64,000 nt of DNA, taken from contig NZ_CP082275.1 of NCBI RefSeq assembly GCF_023746615.1, positions 992,001 to 1,056,000 of the forward strand, written 5' to 3'. The translations under genes were made by a program, and so were the position numbers. This DNA comes from Grimontia kaedaensis. GTDB taxonomy: Bacteria; Pseudomonadota; Gammaproteobacteria; Enterobacterales; Vibrionaceae. Under the pieces are notes generated by a model. The model saw only the letters and a list, made by a program, of their open reading frames with translations. It was not told where the DNA came from and did no database searches. This document shows, in pieces, positions 35,114 through 44,276 of the stretch (its first letter is position 1; every line of letters begins with the position of its first letter).

Positions 35114-35659
35114 ATGAAGACAATTGAGGTTGATGAAGAGCTATACCGGTACATTGCCAGCCAGACCCAGCACATTGGTGAAAGTGCATCGGACATTCTG
35201 CGCAGGCTGCTGATGGCACCGCAGGTGGAGCAACAACCCGTTGCGACGTTGACTCCGAGCCCAGAGAAAAAGGGCATTGTCGTCAGTAAAGACGCGGGCA
35301 AAAGCGATACCGTTGATCGTGTAAAAGAAATGCGCTCCCTGTTGATCTCCGATGAATTCGCGGCGCAAGAGAAAGCGATTGGCCGATTTATGCTGGTACT
35401 TTCGACACTGTACCGTATTGATAATCACGCGTTTGCTGAAGCGACAGCGCTAAAAGGGCGTACGCGCGTTTATTTTGCTGATAACGAGCAGACGCTGCTG
35501 GAAAGCGGCAAGACGACCAAACCGAAGCACATTCCGGAAACGCCATTTTGGGTAATCACCAATACCAATACTGGACGTAAACGCCAGATGGTTGAGCAGC
35601 TGATGACCAAGATGAGCTTCACCAACGACATCACCGAGAAAGTGGTGGGCGAGATTTAA
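35114..35659 (+). CDS. seqA: Negative modulator of replication initiation SeqA
   Basis: A 181-residue protein that binds hemimethylated GATC and sequesters oriC and the dnaA promoter. The N-terminal ribbon-helix-helix oligomerisation part MKTIEVDEELYRYIASQ starts at residue 1, the linker contains proline and charged residues (about 35-65), and the DNA-binding C-terminal domain includes ALKGRTRVYFA and the final THRK-like region PFWVITNTNTGRKRQMVEQLM (in part). Its presence implies Dam methylation in this organism. Upstream of pgm, as in E. coli. Confidence 0.96.
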   Translation: MKTIEVDEELYRYIASQTQHIGESASDILRRLLMAPQVEQQPVATLTPSPEKKGIVVSKDAGKSDTVDRVKEMRSLLISDEFAAQEKAIGRFMLVLSTLYRIDNHAFAEATALKGRTRVYFADNEQTLLESGKTTKPKHIPETPFWVITNTNTGRKRQMVEQLMTKMSFTNDITEKVVGEI

Positions 35660-35697
35660 CCCCGCAGAGTTTGGTGTCGAATAAACATAACGAATGA

Positions 35698-35723
35698 AGA
35701 GGCCTTGTCATTGACGGGCCTCT
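35698..35723 (+). terminator. Hairpin between seqA and pgm
   Basis: AGAGGCC (35698-35704) pairs with GGCCTCT (35717-35723). No T-tract follows, so it may attenuate or stabilise rather than terminate. Confidence 0.5.
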
Positions 35724-35813
35724 CACTATATCTAGGCCTGTTGGGCGTTTAGTGCAGAGGTTCTGCTGCTTCTCAACAGGTTAATGTCAGAATTTTTTGT
35801 AAGGATGCGAGTA

Positions 35814-37460
35814 ATGGCTAGCCATGAACGCGCTGGACAGCGAGCCCAGCAACAAGATCTCCATAATATTCCGATGCTAGTGTCGAACTATTTCCAACTG
35901 ACACCAGATGCGGCGAATCCCGCCCACAAAGTAGAGTTCGGTACCTCTGGTCACCGTGGTTGCTCGGACAAAGTGACTTTTAACCAGCACCACATTTTAT
36001 CTATTGCTCAGGCAGTAGCAGAAGTGCGAGCAGAGAAAGGTGTAACTGGTCCACTATTTGTGGGTAAAGACACCCATGCGCTGTCAGAGCCAGCGTTCTG
36101 TTCCGTTGTAGAAGTGCTGGTGGCAAATGGCGTGACTGTGATTGCACAGAAAGAGGGTGGCTATACACCGACACCAGGCATCTCTCACGTGATCCTGACG
36201 CACAATCAGCAAAACGACGATAAAGCGGATGGCATTGTGATTACGCCTTCGCACAATCCACCTCAAGATGGTGGCATCAAATACAATCCGACACATGGTG
36301 GTCCCGCGGAAGGTGATCTCACTAAAGCTATTGAGCAGAGAGCCAATGCGCTGATTGCTGAAGGCTTAGCGGGTGTTCGCCGTATGAAGTTTGCTGAAGC
36401 GGTGGCGAGCGATCTGTTTGTTGAAGCGGATCTGGTGATGCCGTATGTGCTGGATTTAGCTTCTGTGGTTGATATGGATGCCATCAAAAAAGCGGGTCTT
36501 CGTATCGGTGTTGATCCATTAGGTGGCTCGGGTATTGATTACTGGAAAGCGATCGCCAAGCACTTTGATTTGGATATCACACTGGTTAACGACGATGTGG
36601 ATCCGTCGTTCCGTTTTATGTCGCTTGATAAAGATGGCGTGATCCGCATGGATTGCTCATCACCGTCCGCAATGGCTGGTCTTCTTGCCTACAAAGACCA
36701 GTATGATCTGGCATTCGGTAACGACCCTGATTTTGACCGCCATGGTATTGTCACGCCAGCAGGTCTGATGAATCCGAACCACTACCTCGCTGTGTGTATC
36801 GATTACCTTTACCAGCATCGTCCACAGTGGGGCGCAGAAGTCGGTGTAGGTAAAACACTGGTATCGAGCGCAATTATCGACAAAGTGGTTGCTAATCTCG
36901 GCCGCACATTGTGCGAAGTACCTGTAGGCTTCAAATGGTTTGTTGATGGCCTTTACACGGGGGAAATTGGCTTTGGCGGCGAAGAAAGTGCAGGGGCGTC
37001 TTTCCTTCGCATGGACGGTACAGCCTGGGCAACAGATAAAGACGGTATTCTGCTTTGTCTTCTGGCAGCGGAGATCACCGCTGTTACAGGTAAAAACCCA
37101 CAGCAGTACTACGATGAGCTTGCTGAGAAGTTTGGTGCTTCTAGCTATGCTCGCCTGCAAGCACCGGCAAATGGTGAGCAAAAAGCGGTGTTGAGTAAAC
37201 TCTCTGCGGAAATGGTCACCGCCGAAACAATGGCTGGTGATGCCATCACAGCGAGACTGACTCACGCGCCAGGCAATGGCCAGGCAATTGGTGGTCTGAA
37301 AGTGACCACCGAGTTTGGTTGGTTTGCTGCGCGCCCATCCGGCACAGAAGATATTTACAAAATTTACTGTGAGAGCTTTAAAGGCGAAGAACACCTTGCG
37401 CTGATCCAGAAAGAAGCACAAAGCATCGTGAGCGATGTGTTTAAGGCGGCAGGGCTTTAA
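35814..37460 (+). CDS. pgm: Phosphoglucomutase (alpha-D-glucose)
   Basis: A 548-residue enzyme interconverting glucose-1-P and glucose-6-P, feeding glycogen and UDP-glucose pools. The start MASHERAGQRAQQQDL is chosen by family length and the upstream AAGGA; an in-frame ATG 10 codons earlier is less likely. The phosphoserine loop is TPSHNPPQDGGIKYNP (about 145-160), the metal loop DPDFDRHG (about 304-311), the sugar loop GEESAGASF (about 393-401) and the phosphate loop ARPSGTEDIYKIY (about 506-518). Confidence 0.97.
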   Translation: MASHERAGQRAQQQDLHNIPMLVSNYFQLTPDAANPAHKVEFGTSGHRGCSDKVTFNQHHILSIAQAVAEVRAEKGVTGPLFVGKDTHALSEPAFCSVVEVLVANGVTVIAQKEGGYTPTPGISHVILTHNQQNDDKADGIVITPSHNPPQDGGIKYNPTHGGPAEGDLTKAIEQRANALIAEGLAGVRRMKFAEAVASDLFVEADLVMPYVLDLASVVDMDAIKKAGLRIGVDPLGGSGIDYWKAIAKHFDLDITLVNDDVDPSFRFMSLDKDGVIRMDCSSPSAMAGLLAYKDQYDLAFGNDPDFDRHGIVTPAGLMNPNHYLAVCIDYLYQHRPQWGAEVGVGKTLVSSAIIDKVVANLGRTLCEVPVGFKWFVDGLYTGEIGFGGEESAGASFLRMDGTAWATDKDGILLCLLAAEITAVTGKNPQQYYDELAEKFGASSYARLQAPANGEQKAVLSKLSAEMVTAETMAGDAITARLTHAPGNGQAIGGLKVTTEFGWFAARPSGTEDIYKIYCESFKGEEHLALIQKEAQSIVSDVFKAAGL

Positions 37461-37484
37461 TACTCCTCAGCGAAGTGAAAATTG

Positions 37485-37512
37485 AAAAACCACCGCATCG
37501 CGGTGGTTTTTT
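37485..37512 (+). terminator. Terminator after pgm (convergent with DUF1853 gene)
   Basis: ACCACCGC (37489-37496), ATC loop, GCGGTGGT (37500-37507), A5 before and T6 after. A run of nine G's follows at 37528-37536. Confidence 0.9.
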
Positions 37513-37540
37513 GTATCTACTAAACAAGGGGGGGGGCGGC

Positions 37541-38305
37541 TCAAAGAGAAGGCCAATTATCTGGAACAACAAACCAGCGGTGACGGTTTTCGTCAATAAG
37601 GTGCGTTGCCCTAGTGACAGTTTCTGGCCGCGAATATACAGGCAGATCTTCCAAAGATGGGGCTTCCATCCATTGCGCTCTGGTCAATGCGAAAAACTCT
37701 ACATCTATAGGCAATTGGGAAGGCCAACACCAAAATCCATTGACGCTCTGCTCTTGCACATCTGGAGGCGAAGGCAAATCACTGAGAGGTAAGAAAGGAT
37801 TGGTGTAAAGTCTGCCCTGAACGAGCAGTCTGCGTTTGGCTATCGGGTATTGGGAAAACTGCGCTTTGTATTCTTCGGTATCGGTAAGCATCAACTGTTG
37901 GTCGGCCATCTTTTTGTGTTTCTTCGCCAATGTATCTTTGGCATTCGGGCCTCGCCATTCTCCGTCAAACGCCAGATAAAACTTGATGGCAACTTCCCAG
38001 TGCTCCAACTCTCCGTTAGGGCTTGCAACGACAAAATCAAGGGCACCGAGTGTGCGTTTATCTCTCTCTACCTGTAATTCTTCGGCAACCAGTCGGTAAG
38101 TACCATTGTGGTGCAAACATTGTTTGATCAGCCATTGGTAGTAGAAACCAATCCGTTGACTTCCCTCATAGGCTGGGAATTGCTGGAATGAAATAGAAGA
38201 CCAGAATGTTGGAGGGACGACGCTTGCGGGGTCTTGAACGATAATGTCTGTTGACTGCTGAATCCAAGCAATATCCCGTTGAACTTGAACACTGTCTGCG
38301 AACAT
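37541..38305 (-). CDS. DUF1853 family protein
   Basis: A 254-residue cytosolic protein of the DUF1853 family. There is no signal peptide or span. The middle region, with LGALDFVVASPNGELEHWEVAIKFYLAF (in part, about 85-115), has the D...ExK order of PD-(D/E)XK nuclease-like folds, which is suggestive only. The rest is rich in aromatic residues (FWSSI, FWCWPSQLP, HRWFVVPDNWPSL at the C-terminus). The biological role is unknown. Divergent from the NIF3-family gene; its own terminator is shared with pgm. Confidence 0.8.
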   Translation of the reverse strand: MFADSVQVQRDIAWIQQSTDIIVQDPASVVPPTFWSSISFQQFPAYEGSQRIGFYYQWLIKQCLHHNGTYRLVAEELQVERDKRTLGALDFVVASPNGELEHWEVAIKFYLAFDGEWRGPNAKDTLAKKHKKMADQQLMLTDTEEYKAQFSQYPIAKRRLLVQGRLYTNPFLPLSDLPSPPDVQEQSVNGFWCWPSQLPIDVEFFALTRAQWMEAPSLEDLPVYSRPETVTRATHLIDENRHRWFVVPDNWPSL

Positions 38306-38413
38306 GAATGACCTTCCTTGATAACTGTACCGAGAGCATATAGCAAACGAGGTTCACCTGCATCGTCATGGTGGTTAGAATATGTGTAACAGACATTGAG
38401 ATTCAGGAAGAAC

Positions 38414-39172
38414 ATGAACAATTACCAACTCGAATCGCTCCTCAACGACTTTCTAAAGCCTTTCGCGATTAAAGATTACTGCCCAAATGGTATGCAGGTA
38501 GAAGGGAATGCTGAGGTGAAGAAAATCGTCACCGGCGTCACTGCTTCACAGGCGCTAATAGATACCGCGATTGAGCAGGGTGCAGACGCGCTGCTGGTTC
38601 ACCATGGTTACTTTTGGCGAGGAGAGTCTGAGCCACTCAAAGGCATGAAGTTTAAGCGTATCAAAGCGTTGATTGAGAATGGAATTAACCTCTATGCCTA
38701 CCATTTACCACTGGATGTGCATCCTGAGGTGGGTAACAACGCACAACTTGCAAAACTGCTGGGTATCGAACAACGCGGTGGTTTAGAAGATGGCAATCTA
38801 AATTCGGTTGCTGTTTGGGGAGAATTACCGAATGCACTGTCTGCGAAGGAGTTTAGCGAATTACTGGGAATGAAATTAAATCGCGAACCACTGCATATTG
38901 AAAGCGGTGTTGCCAAGTCTATAAAGACAGTAGGTTGGTGCACAGGTGGTGGTCAGGACTTTATCGACCTGGCAGCAAGTAAAGGTATGGATGCTTTTGT
39001 TTCGGGTGAAATTTCTGAGCGTACGACGTATTCAGCCAGAGAGCTGGGTATCCATTATTTCAGTGCAGGACACCACGCGACAGAGCGTTATGGTGTGAAG
39101 GCTCTCGGCGAGTGGTTGGCGAACGAGCATGGTTTCGAGGTGAGCTTTATCGATATCGACAATCCAGTATGA
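38414..39172 (+). CDS. NIF3/YbgI-family dinuclear metal protein
   Basis: A 252-residue member of the NIF3 family (E. coli YbgI/DUF34), hexameric toroids with two metal ions per subunit; some are proposed to be GTP cyclohydrolase I type 2, but the role is unsettled. Metal ligands are seen in DALLVHHGYFW (about 62-72), YHLPLDVHPEVGNN (about 97-110) and the C-terminal SAGHHATERYGVKAL (about 217-231). The ATG with AGGAAGAAC upstream is chosen rather than one six codons earlier. Convergent with gltA. Confidence 0.92.
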   Translation: MNNYQLESLLNDFLKPFAIKDYCPNGMQVEGNAEVKKIVTGVTASQALIDTAIEQGADALLVHHGYFWRGESEPLKGMKFKRIKALIENGINLYAYHLPLDVHPEVGNNAQLAKLLGIEQRGGLEDGNLNSVAVWGELPNALSAKEFSELLGMKLNREPLHIESGVAKSIKTVGWCTGGGQDFIDLAASKGMDAFVSGEISERTTYSARELGIHYFSAGHHATERYGVKALGEWLANEHGFEVSFIDIDNPV

Positions 39173-39186
39173 GGTCGCTTACAAAA

Positions 39187-39218
39187 CAAAAAAACGCCGC
39201 GAGAAGCGGCGTTTTTTT
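39187..39218. terminator. Bidirectional terminator between NIF3 gene and gltA
   Basis: AACGCCGC (39193-39200), 5-base loop, GCGGCGTT (39206-39213), with A- and T-runs outside. Confidence 0.9.
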
Positions 39219-39234
39219 GTTTGGCTTTTGCCTG

Positions 39235-40524
39235 TTACTCGCGGTCTTTCAGAGGTTTGAAATCGCGCTTGTCGTAACCAGTGTAAAGCTGACGTGGACG
39301 ACCGATTCGGTTTTGCGGGTCACTGTGCATTTCATTCCAGTGAGCGATCCAGCCGATGGTACGAGACATCGCGAAAATCACGGTGAACATCGACACTGGG
39401 ATACCGATTGCTTTCAGAATGATGCCTGAGTAGAAGTCTACGTTCGGGTAGAGTTTCTTCTCGATGAAGTAAGGGTCAGAAAGTGCAATTCTTTCCAGCT
39501 CCATTGCTACATCCAGCAGAGGGTCATTGATCTTCAGCTCATCAAGAACTTCGTGACATGCTTCGTTCATTACGGTAGCACGTGGGTCGTAGTTCTTGTA
39601 AACGCGGTGACCGAAGCCCATCAGACGGAATGGATCATCTTTATCTTTCGCGCGTTCAATATACTCTGGAATATTCTCGACAGAACCGATTTCTTCCAAC
39701 ATGCGCAGACACGCTTCGTTAGCACCGCCGTGAGCAGGACCCCACAGTGAAGCAATACCCGCTGCAATACATGCAAATGGGTTTGCACCGGAAGAACCAG
39801 CCAAACGAACAGTAGACGTAGAAGCATTTTGCTCGTGGTCTGCGTGAAGGGTAAAGATTTTGTCCATTGCACGCGCAACAACAGGGTTCACTTCATACTC
39901 TTCTGCTGGTGTTGCAAACATCATATGCAGGAAGTTTTCAGCGTAATCCAGATCGTTACGTGGATAGATGAACGGTTGTCCGATCGAGTACTTGTAACAC
40001 ATCGCCGCCAACGTAGGCATCTTCGACAGAAGACGGAACGCAGTGATTTCGCGGTGCGTGTCGTTGTTGATGTCCAAAGAGTCGTGGTAGAACGCAGCCA
40101 GTGCGCCAACCACACCTACCATAACGGCCATTGGGTGGGCGTCACGACGGAAACCATGGAAGAAACTCGCAATTTGCTCGTGAACCATGGTGTGGCGAGT
40201 TACGATACGACGGAACTCTTCGTATTGTTTAGGGCTTGGGGCTTCACCATATAGTAGGATGTAACAAACTTCCAAATAGTCAGCGTTATTGGCTAATTGA
40301 TCAATTGGGTAGCCACGGTGCAACAGAACGCCAGCTGCGCCATCAATATATGTAATTTGTGACTCACACGACGCTGTTGCAACGAAACCTGGGTCAAACG
40401 TAAAAAAGCCGTTCGCACCCAATGCACGTACATCGATCACTTCTGGACCGACTGTGCCCCCTTTGATCGGCAGTTCGATAGGTGCTTTCCCTTCAATTTG
40501 TAGGGTAGCTTTCTTATCTGCCAT
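39235..40524 (-). CDS. gltA: Citrate synthase (type II)
   Basis: A 429-residue TCA-cycle enzyme condensing oxaloacetate and acetyl-CoA. The length and the N-terminal extension (to about 60) identify the hexameric, NADH-sensitive Gram-negative type. Active-site segments: WGPAHGGANEACLRML (about 261-276) with catalytic His, MGFGHRVYKNYDPRA (about 302-316) with the second His, and DFYSGIILKAIGIP (about 363-376) with catalytic Asp. Divergent from sdhC, as in E. coli; carbon and oxygen control of both genes from the shared region is expected. Confidence 0.97.
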   Translation of the reverse strand: MADKKATLQIEGKAPIELPIKGGTVGPEVIDVRALGANGFFTFDPGFVATASCESQITYIDGAAGVLLHRGYPIDQLANNADYLEVCYILLYGEAPSPKQYEEFRRIVTRHTMVHEQIASFFHGFRRDAHPMAVMVGVVGALAAFYHDSLDINNDTHREITAFRLLSKMPTLAAMCYKYSIGQPFIYPRNDLDYAENFLHMMFATPAEEYEVNPVVARAMDKIFTLHADHEQNASTSTVRLAGSSGANPFACIAAGIASLWGPAHGGANEACLRMLEEIGSVENIPEYIERAKDKDDPFRLMGFGHRVYKNYDPRATVMNEACHEVLDELKINDPLLDVAMELERIALSDPYFIEKKLYPNVDFYSGIILKAIGIPVSMFTVIFAMSRTIGWIAHWNEMHSDPQNRIGRPRQLYTGYDKRDFKPLKDRE

Positions 40525-40929
40525 AACATTCTCCTTTGTTTTTTTATAATCCTATCCCGGATACGGACCCCGTTGTTGTACCGATCGTCTCATTGGATGT
40601 CAATTTGCAGAAGTGAACTTTGTCGGGTGTGCGCAAGTATCAAAAATCTGTACGCTTTAAGTTAATGCTCTGTTTCGGGATTTCCGTCAATTTTATTGGT
40701 TTGTGTTTAAATGTTACGGGGCATATACTCTGCGGCAGGTCTCTGGATATTACATAAAGCCGGGGCGTTTCGGGGCTCAAATCGATATTTTCAATGCGGA
40801 TTTCAGTGCTTGAACTGCAGTTAATAGCAGTGGCGCGTGAAAACGTAATAAATGATGTTGTAGGTCTGGCGCAATAGCGAGATGTGATTCCAGAGAGTGT
40901 AATAACAATAATTTGCTCAATGGAGCTGA
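40525..40929. promoter_or_regulatory. Divergent gltA / sdh control region
   Basis: About 405 bases between the two starts without a credible gene. It must hold the gltA and sdhC promoters. I see one ArcA-like box (40702-40716); no clear CRP site and no strong sigma-70 pair stood out. Confidence 0.6.
40702..40716. promoter_or_regulatory. ArcA-like box
   Basis: TGTGTTTAAATGTTA agrees at about 11 of 15 positions with the ArcA consensus GTTAATTAAATGTTA. ArcA repression of sdh and gltA under low oxygen is known in E. coli. Confidence 0.4.
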
Positions 40930-41322
40930 GTGGGCCATATCGTGAAAGTAAGAAAGCCAAGACCGGTAAACCTCGACCTCCAGACGATTCGCTTCCCTAT
41001 CACAGCGATCGCGTCTATTGCGCACCGTGTGTCGGGTGTTATCACCTTCATTTCGGTCGCCATCCTTCTCTGGCTATTAAGCCTCTCCCTATCATCCCCT
41101 AGTGGTTTCGAAGCCGCCTCTGACATCGTAAACAGTTTCTTCGCCAAGTTTGTCTTATGGGGCATCCTGACTGCACTTGCCTATCACATTGTTGGCGGTA
41201 TCCGTCATTTGTTGATGGACATGGGCCATTTTGAAGAGATGGAAAGTGGTTCGCAGAGTGCGAAAATCGGTTTCATTATCACTGCAGTAATGTCTGTTTT
41301 AGCGGGGATTTTAGTATGGTAG
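40930..41322 (+). CDS. sdhC: Succinate dehydrogenase cytochrome b556 subunit
   Basis: About 130 residues with three membrane spans; one of two anchors that bind haem b and ubiquinone in Complex II. The conserved RPVNLDLQTIRFPITAIAS quinone/haem segment is near the N-terminus, the haem-ligand His is in LAYHIVGGIRHLLMD (about 84-98) and the tail ends GILVW. Two GTG codons (40930 and 40942) are possible starts; GGAG lies 4 bases before the first. First gene of sdhCDAB-sucABCD; its end overlaps sdhD by 7 bases. Confidence 0.93.
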   Translation: MGHIVKVRKPRPVNLDLQTIRFPITAIASIAHRVSGVITFISVAILLWLLSLSLSSPSGFEAASDIVNSFFAKFVLWGILTALAYHIVGGIRHLLMDMGHFEEMESGSQSAKIGFIITAVMSVLAGILVW

Positions 41323-41663
41323 GACACGTATCTTCTTTCGGCAGAAACGGGGTTCATGACTGGATCTTGATCCGTGCGACTGCCATTATCATGACGCTTT
41401 ACACCCTGTATATGGTGGGTTTCTTTGCGTTTGGTCCCGAATTGACATATCAGAGCTGGATCGAGTTCTGGGGACAAACAAGCAATAAAGTTTTCACCAT
41501 GTTGGCGCTGGTATGCGTACTTATCCACGCTTGGATAGGTATGTGGCAGGTATTGACTGACTACATCAAGCCGACTGTGCTGCGTATGTTTATGCAGTTT
41601 GGCATTGTCGCGCTGCTGTTCGTCTACCTGTTGACTGGCTTTTTTGTATTGTGGGGTGTGTAA
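41316..41663 (+). CDS. sdhD: Succinate dehydrogenase hydrophobic anchor subunit
   Basis: A 115-residue three-span inner-membrane anchor. Family features are VSSFGRNGVHDWILIRATAIIM (in part) at about 4-25 and the haem-ligand helix VCVLIHAWIGMWQVLTDYIKP (in part) near 66-86. Starts inside the end of sdhC (ATGGTAG overlap) and its stop is directly followed by the GTG of sdhA, so the three are tightly coupled. Confidence 0.95.
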   Translation: MVGHVSSFGRNGVHDWILIRATAIIMTLYTLYMVGFFAFGPELTYQSWIEFWGQTSNKVFTMLALVCVLIHAWIGMWQVLTDYIKPTVLRMFMQFGIVALLFVYLLTGFFVLWGV

Positions 41664-43430
41664 GTGAGTATTCTAGTAAGAGAATTCGACGCAATAGTTA
41701 TTGGTGCAGGTGGTGCAGGTATGCGCGCGGCACTGCAAATTTCTGAGCAGGGCCTGTCTTGTGCTCTGCTGTCTAAAGTATTTCCAACCCGGTCTCATAC
41801 CGTTTCTGCTCAGGGTGGTATTACGGTAGCACTTGGTAATTCCCACGAAGATAACTGGGAATGGCACATGTACGACACGGTCAAAGGCTCCGACTATATT
41901 GGTGACCAAGACGCGATCGAGTACATGTGTAAAACCGGTCCACAATCAATCATCGAACTGGAAAAAATGGGTCTACCATTTTCCCGTTTCGACAATGGCC
42001 GTATTTATCAACGTCCATTCGGCGGACAGTCGAAAGCGTTTGGTGGCGAGCAGGCAGCTCGTACTGCAGCTGCAGCTGACCGTACCGGTCACGCACTGCT
42101 TCACACGCTGTACCAACAAAATATTAAGAACAAGACCACTATCTTTTCGGAGTGGTATGCATTGGATCTGGTGAAAAACCAAGACGGCGCGGTTGTTGGT
42201 GCAACTGCGATGGACATGGAAACCGGTGAAATTTGCTACTTCAAAGCGAAAGCGACTGTTCTGGCGACAGGCGGTGCAGGTCGTATTTATCAGTCAACGA
42301 CAAATGCCCACATCAACACCGGTGACGGCGTAGGTATGGCACTGCGTGCCGGTGTACCAATGCAAGACATGGAAATGTGGCAGTTCCACCCAACCGGTAT
42401 TGCTGGTGCAGGCGTACTTGTAACAGAAGGCTGTCGTGGTGAGGGCGGTTACCTCCTTAACAAAGACGGCGAGCGCTTCATGGAGCGTTATGCACCAAAC
42501 GCGAAAGACCTTGCGGGTCGTGACGTTGTTGCACGCTCAATGATGGTAGAGATTCGTGAAGGGCGCGGTTGTGAGGGCCCTTGGGGTCCTCATATCAAAC
42601 TGAAACTGGACCACTTGGGTAGAGATGTTCTTGAAGCGCGTCTGCCTGGGATCCTCGAGTTGTCCCGTACATTCGCACACGTTGACCCAATTAAAGAGCC
42701 AATCCCAGTAATCCCGACCTGTCACTACATGATGGGCGGCGTACCGACACAAGTATCCGGTCAGGCTATCAAGCAGGACGCGAGCGGCAACGATGTTGAA
42801 GTTCAAGGCCTGTTTGCTTGTGGTGAGATTGCGAGTGTATCTGTCCATGGTGCAAACCGTCTGGGTGGTAACTCGCTGCTTGACCTCGTTGTATTTGGTC
42901 GCGCAACTGGCCTGCACTTGGGTGAAACCTTGGCTGCACAAGTGGAAGCACGCGATGCGTCTGAGTCTGACATCGAAGCCTCACTGGCGCGAGTAAATCG
43001 TTGGAACACTACTCAGAAAGGCGAAGACCCAGTTCAAATCCGCAAAGACCTGCAATCATGCATGCAGAATAACTTCTCGGTATTCCGTGAAGGTGATGCG
43101 ATGGCGAAAGGCTTGGAAGAGCTTAAAGTTATTCGTGAGCGCCTTAAAGAAGCGCGCTTGGATGACACTTCATCAGAGTTTAACACTCAGCGCATCGAAT
43201 GCCTGGAGTTGGACAACCTGATGGAAACTGCCTTCTCGACTGCGGTTTCTGCAAACTACCGTACAGAGAGCCGTGGTGCACATGCACGCTTTGACTTCCA
43301 AGAGCGTGATGATGAAAACTGGCTGTGCCACACCATCTACAATCCGGAAACAGAAGCGATGTCCAAGCGTGATGTGAACATGACGCCAGTACATCGTGAA
43401 GCATTTCCACCGAAAGCGCGAACTTACTAA
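41664..43430 (+). CDS. sdhA: Succinate dehydrogenase flavoprotein subunit
   Basis: A 588-residue catalytic subunit oxidising succinate to fumarate. FAD-binding VIGAGGAGMRAAL (about 12-24), the covalent-FAD histidine in TRSHTVSAQGG (about 42-52), the active-site WQFHPTGIAGAG (about 237-248) and TCHYMMGGVPT (about 352-362) are present. It starts at GTG immediately after the sdhD stop. Ends 15 bases before sdhB, with GGGAGG in the gap. Confidence 0.98.
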   Translation: MSILVREFDAIVIGAGGAGMRAALQISEQGLSCALLSKVFPTRSHTVSAQGGITVALGNSHEDNWEWHMYDTVKGSDYIGDQDAIEYMCKTGPQSIIELEKMGLPFSRFDNGRIYQRPFGGQSKAFGGEQAARTAAAADRTGHALLHTLYQQNIKNKTTIFSEWYALDLVKNQDGAVVGATAMDMETGEICYFKAKATVLATGGAGRIYQSTTNAHINTGDGVGMALRAGVPMQDMEMWQFHPTGIAGAGVLVTEGCRGEGGYLLNKDGERFMERYAPNAKDLAGRDVVARSMMVEIREGRGCEGPWGPHIKLKLDHLGRDVLEARLPGILELSRTFAHVDPIKEPIPVIPTCHYMMGGVPTQVSGQAIKQDASGNDVEVQGLFACGEIASVSVHGANRLGGNSLLDLVVFGRATGLHLGETLAAQVEARDASESDIEASLARVNRWNTTQKGEDPVQIRKDLQSCMQNNFSVFREGDAMAKGLEELKVIRERLKEARLDDTSSEFNTQRIECLELDNLMETAFSTAVSANYRTESRGAHARFDFQERDDENWLCHTIYNPETEAMSKRDVNMTPVHREAFPPKARTY

Positions 43431-43445
43431 GGGAGGTAGAAGATT

Positions 43446-44156
43446 ATGAAACTGAATTTTTCTGTATACCGTTACAACCCGGACGTTGATGATGCGCCGC
43501 ACATGAAAGGGTACACCTTGGAAGTGCCAGATGGTTCTGACATGATGGTGCTGGATGCACTTATCTTGCTAAAAGAGCAAGATTCAACCTTGTCATTCCG
43601 TCGCTCATGCCGCGAAGGTGTGTGTGGTTCTGACGGTATTAACATGAACGGTAAGAACGGCTTGGCATGTATCACACCGCTGTCAGCCTTGACTGACAAA
43701 TCAAGCATTGTGATTCGTCCACTGCCTGGACTGCCCGTAGTTCGTGACCTGATTGTCGATATGACTCAGTTCTATCAGAATTATGAGCGCGTTAAGCCTT
43801 ATCTGATTAATGACAGCACACCGCCATCGCGTGAAAATCTTCAGTCGCCTGACGACCGTGCTCATCTTGATGGTCTCTATGAGTGCATCATGTGTGCATG
43901 TTGTACCACCTCGTGCCCATCGTTCTGGTGGAACCCTGATAAATTCGTAGGCCCTGCAGGCCTTCTCGCGGCATATCGTTGGCTGATTGACAGCCGCGAC
44001 ACAGCGACAGATGAGCGTTTATCAGATCTGGACGACGCTTTTAGCGTTTTCCGTTGCCATAGCATCATGAACTGTGTAAATGTTTGTCCCAAAGGACTAA
44101 ATCCTACGAAAGCAATCGGCCATATTCGTTCAATGCTGCTTAAGCGCGCAGTGTAA
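43446..44156 (+). CDS. sdhB: Succinate dehydrogenase iron-sulfur subunit
   Basis: A 236-residue electron-transfer subunit. The [2Fe-2S] cysteines lie in CREGVCGSDG and NGLACITP (about 56-78), the [4Fe-4S] set in CIMCACCTTSCPSFWWNP (about 147-164) and the [3Fe-4S] set in CHSIMNCVNVCPKGLNP (about 204-220). All twelve expected cysteine positions appear filled. Followed by a 120-base gap with a hairpin before sucA. Confidence 0.98.
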   Translation: MKLNFSVYRYNPDVDDAPHMKGYTLEVPDGSDMMVLDALILLKEQDSTLSFRRSCREGVCGSDGINMNGKNGLACITPLSALTDKSSIVIRPLPGLPVVRDLIVDMTQFYQNYERVKPYLINDSTPPSRENLQSPDDRAHLDGLYECIMCACCTTSCPSFWWNPDKFVGPAGLLAAYRWLIDSRDTATDERLSDLDDAFSVFRCHSIMNCVNVCPKGLNPTKAIGHIRSMLLKRAV

Positions 44157-44193
44157 TATCGGCCTCTGTACACCTACATATATCAAGATTTAG

Positions 44194-44211
44194 GCTCCCT
44201 TTCGGGGGAGC
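44194..44211 (+). repeat. Hairpin in sdhB-sucA gap
   Basis: GCTCCC pairs with GGGAGC around a TTTCGG loop, with no T-tract. Probably an mRNA processing or stability element inside the operon. Confidence 0.55.
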
Positions 44212-44276
44212 TTAAAAGGAACGCCGGTTAACCCCCGGTCGTAGCAACATAAAAACTAAGTGGTTAAGGGATAACA

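Noticed and set aside
34932..35219. N-terminal extension of YbfF
   Set aside because: It runs through the ybfF-seqA promoter region and into seqA; the GTG at 34931 with an upstream AGGA fits the family length.
37528..37536. Run of nine G residues after pgm
   Set aside because: It lies between a terminator and the end of a convergent gene; too short for a functional claim and could vary by sequencing error.
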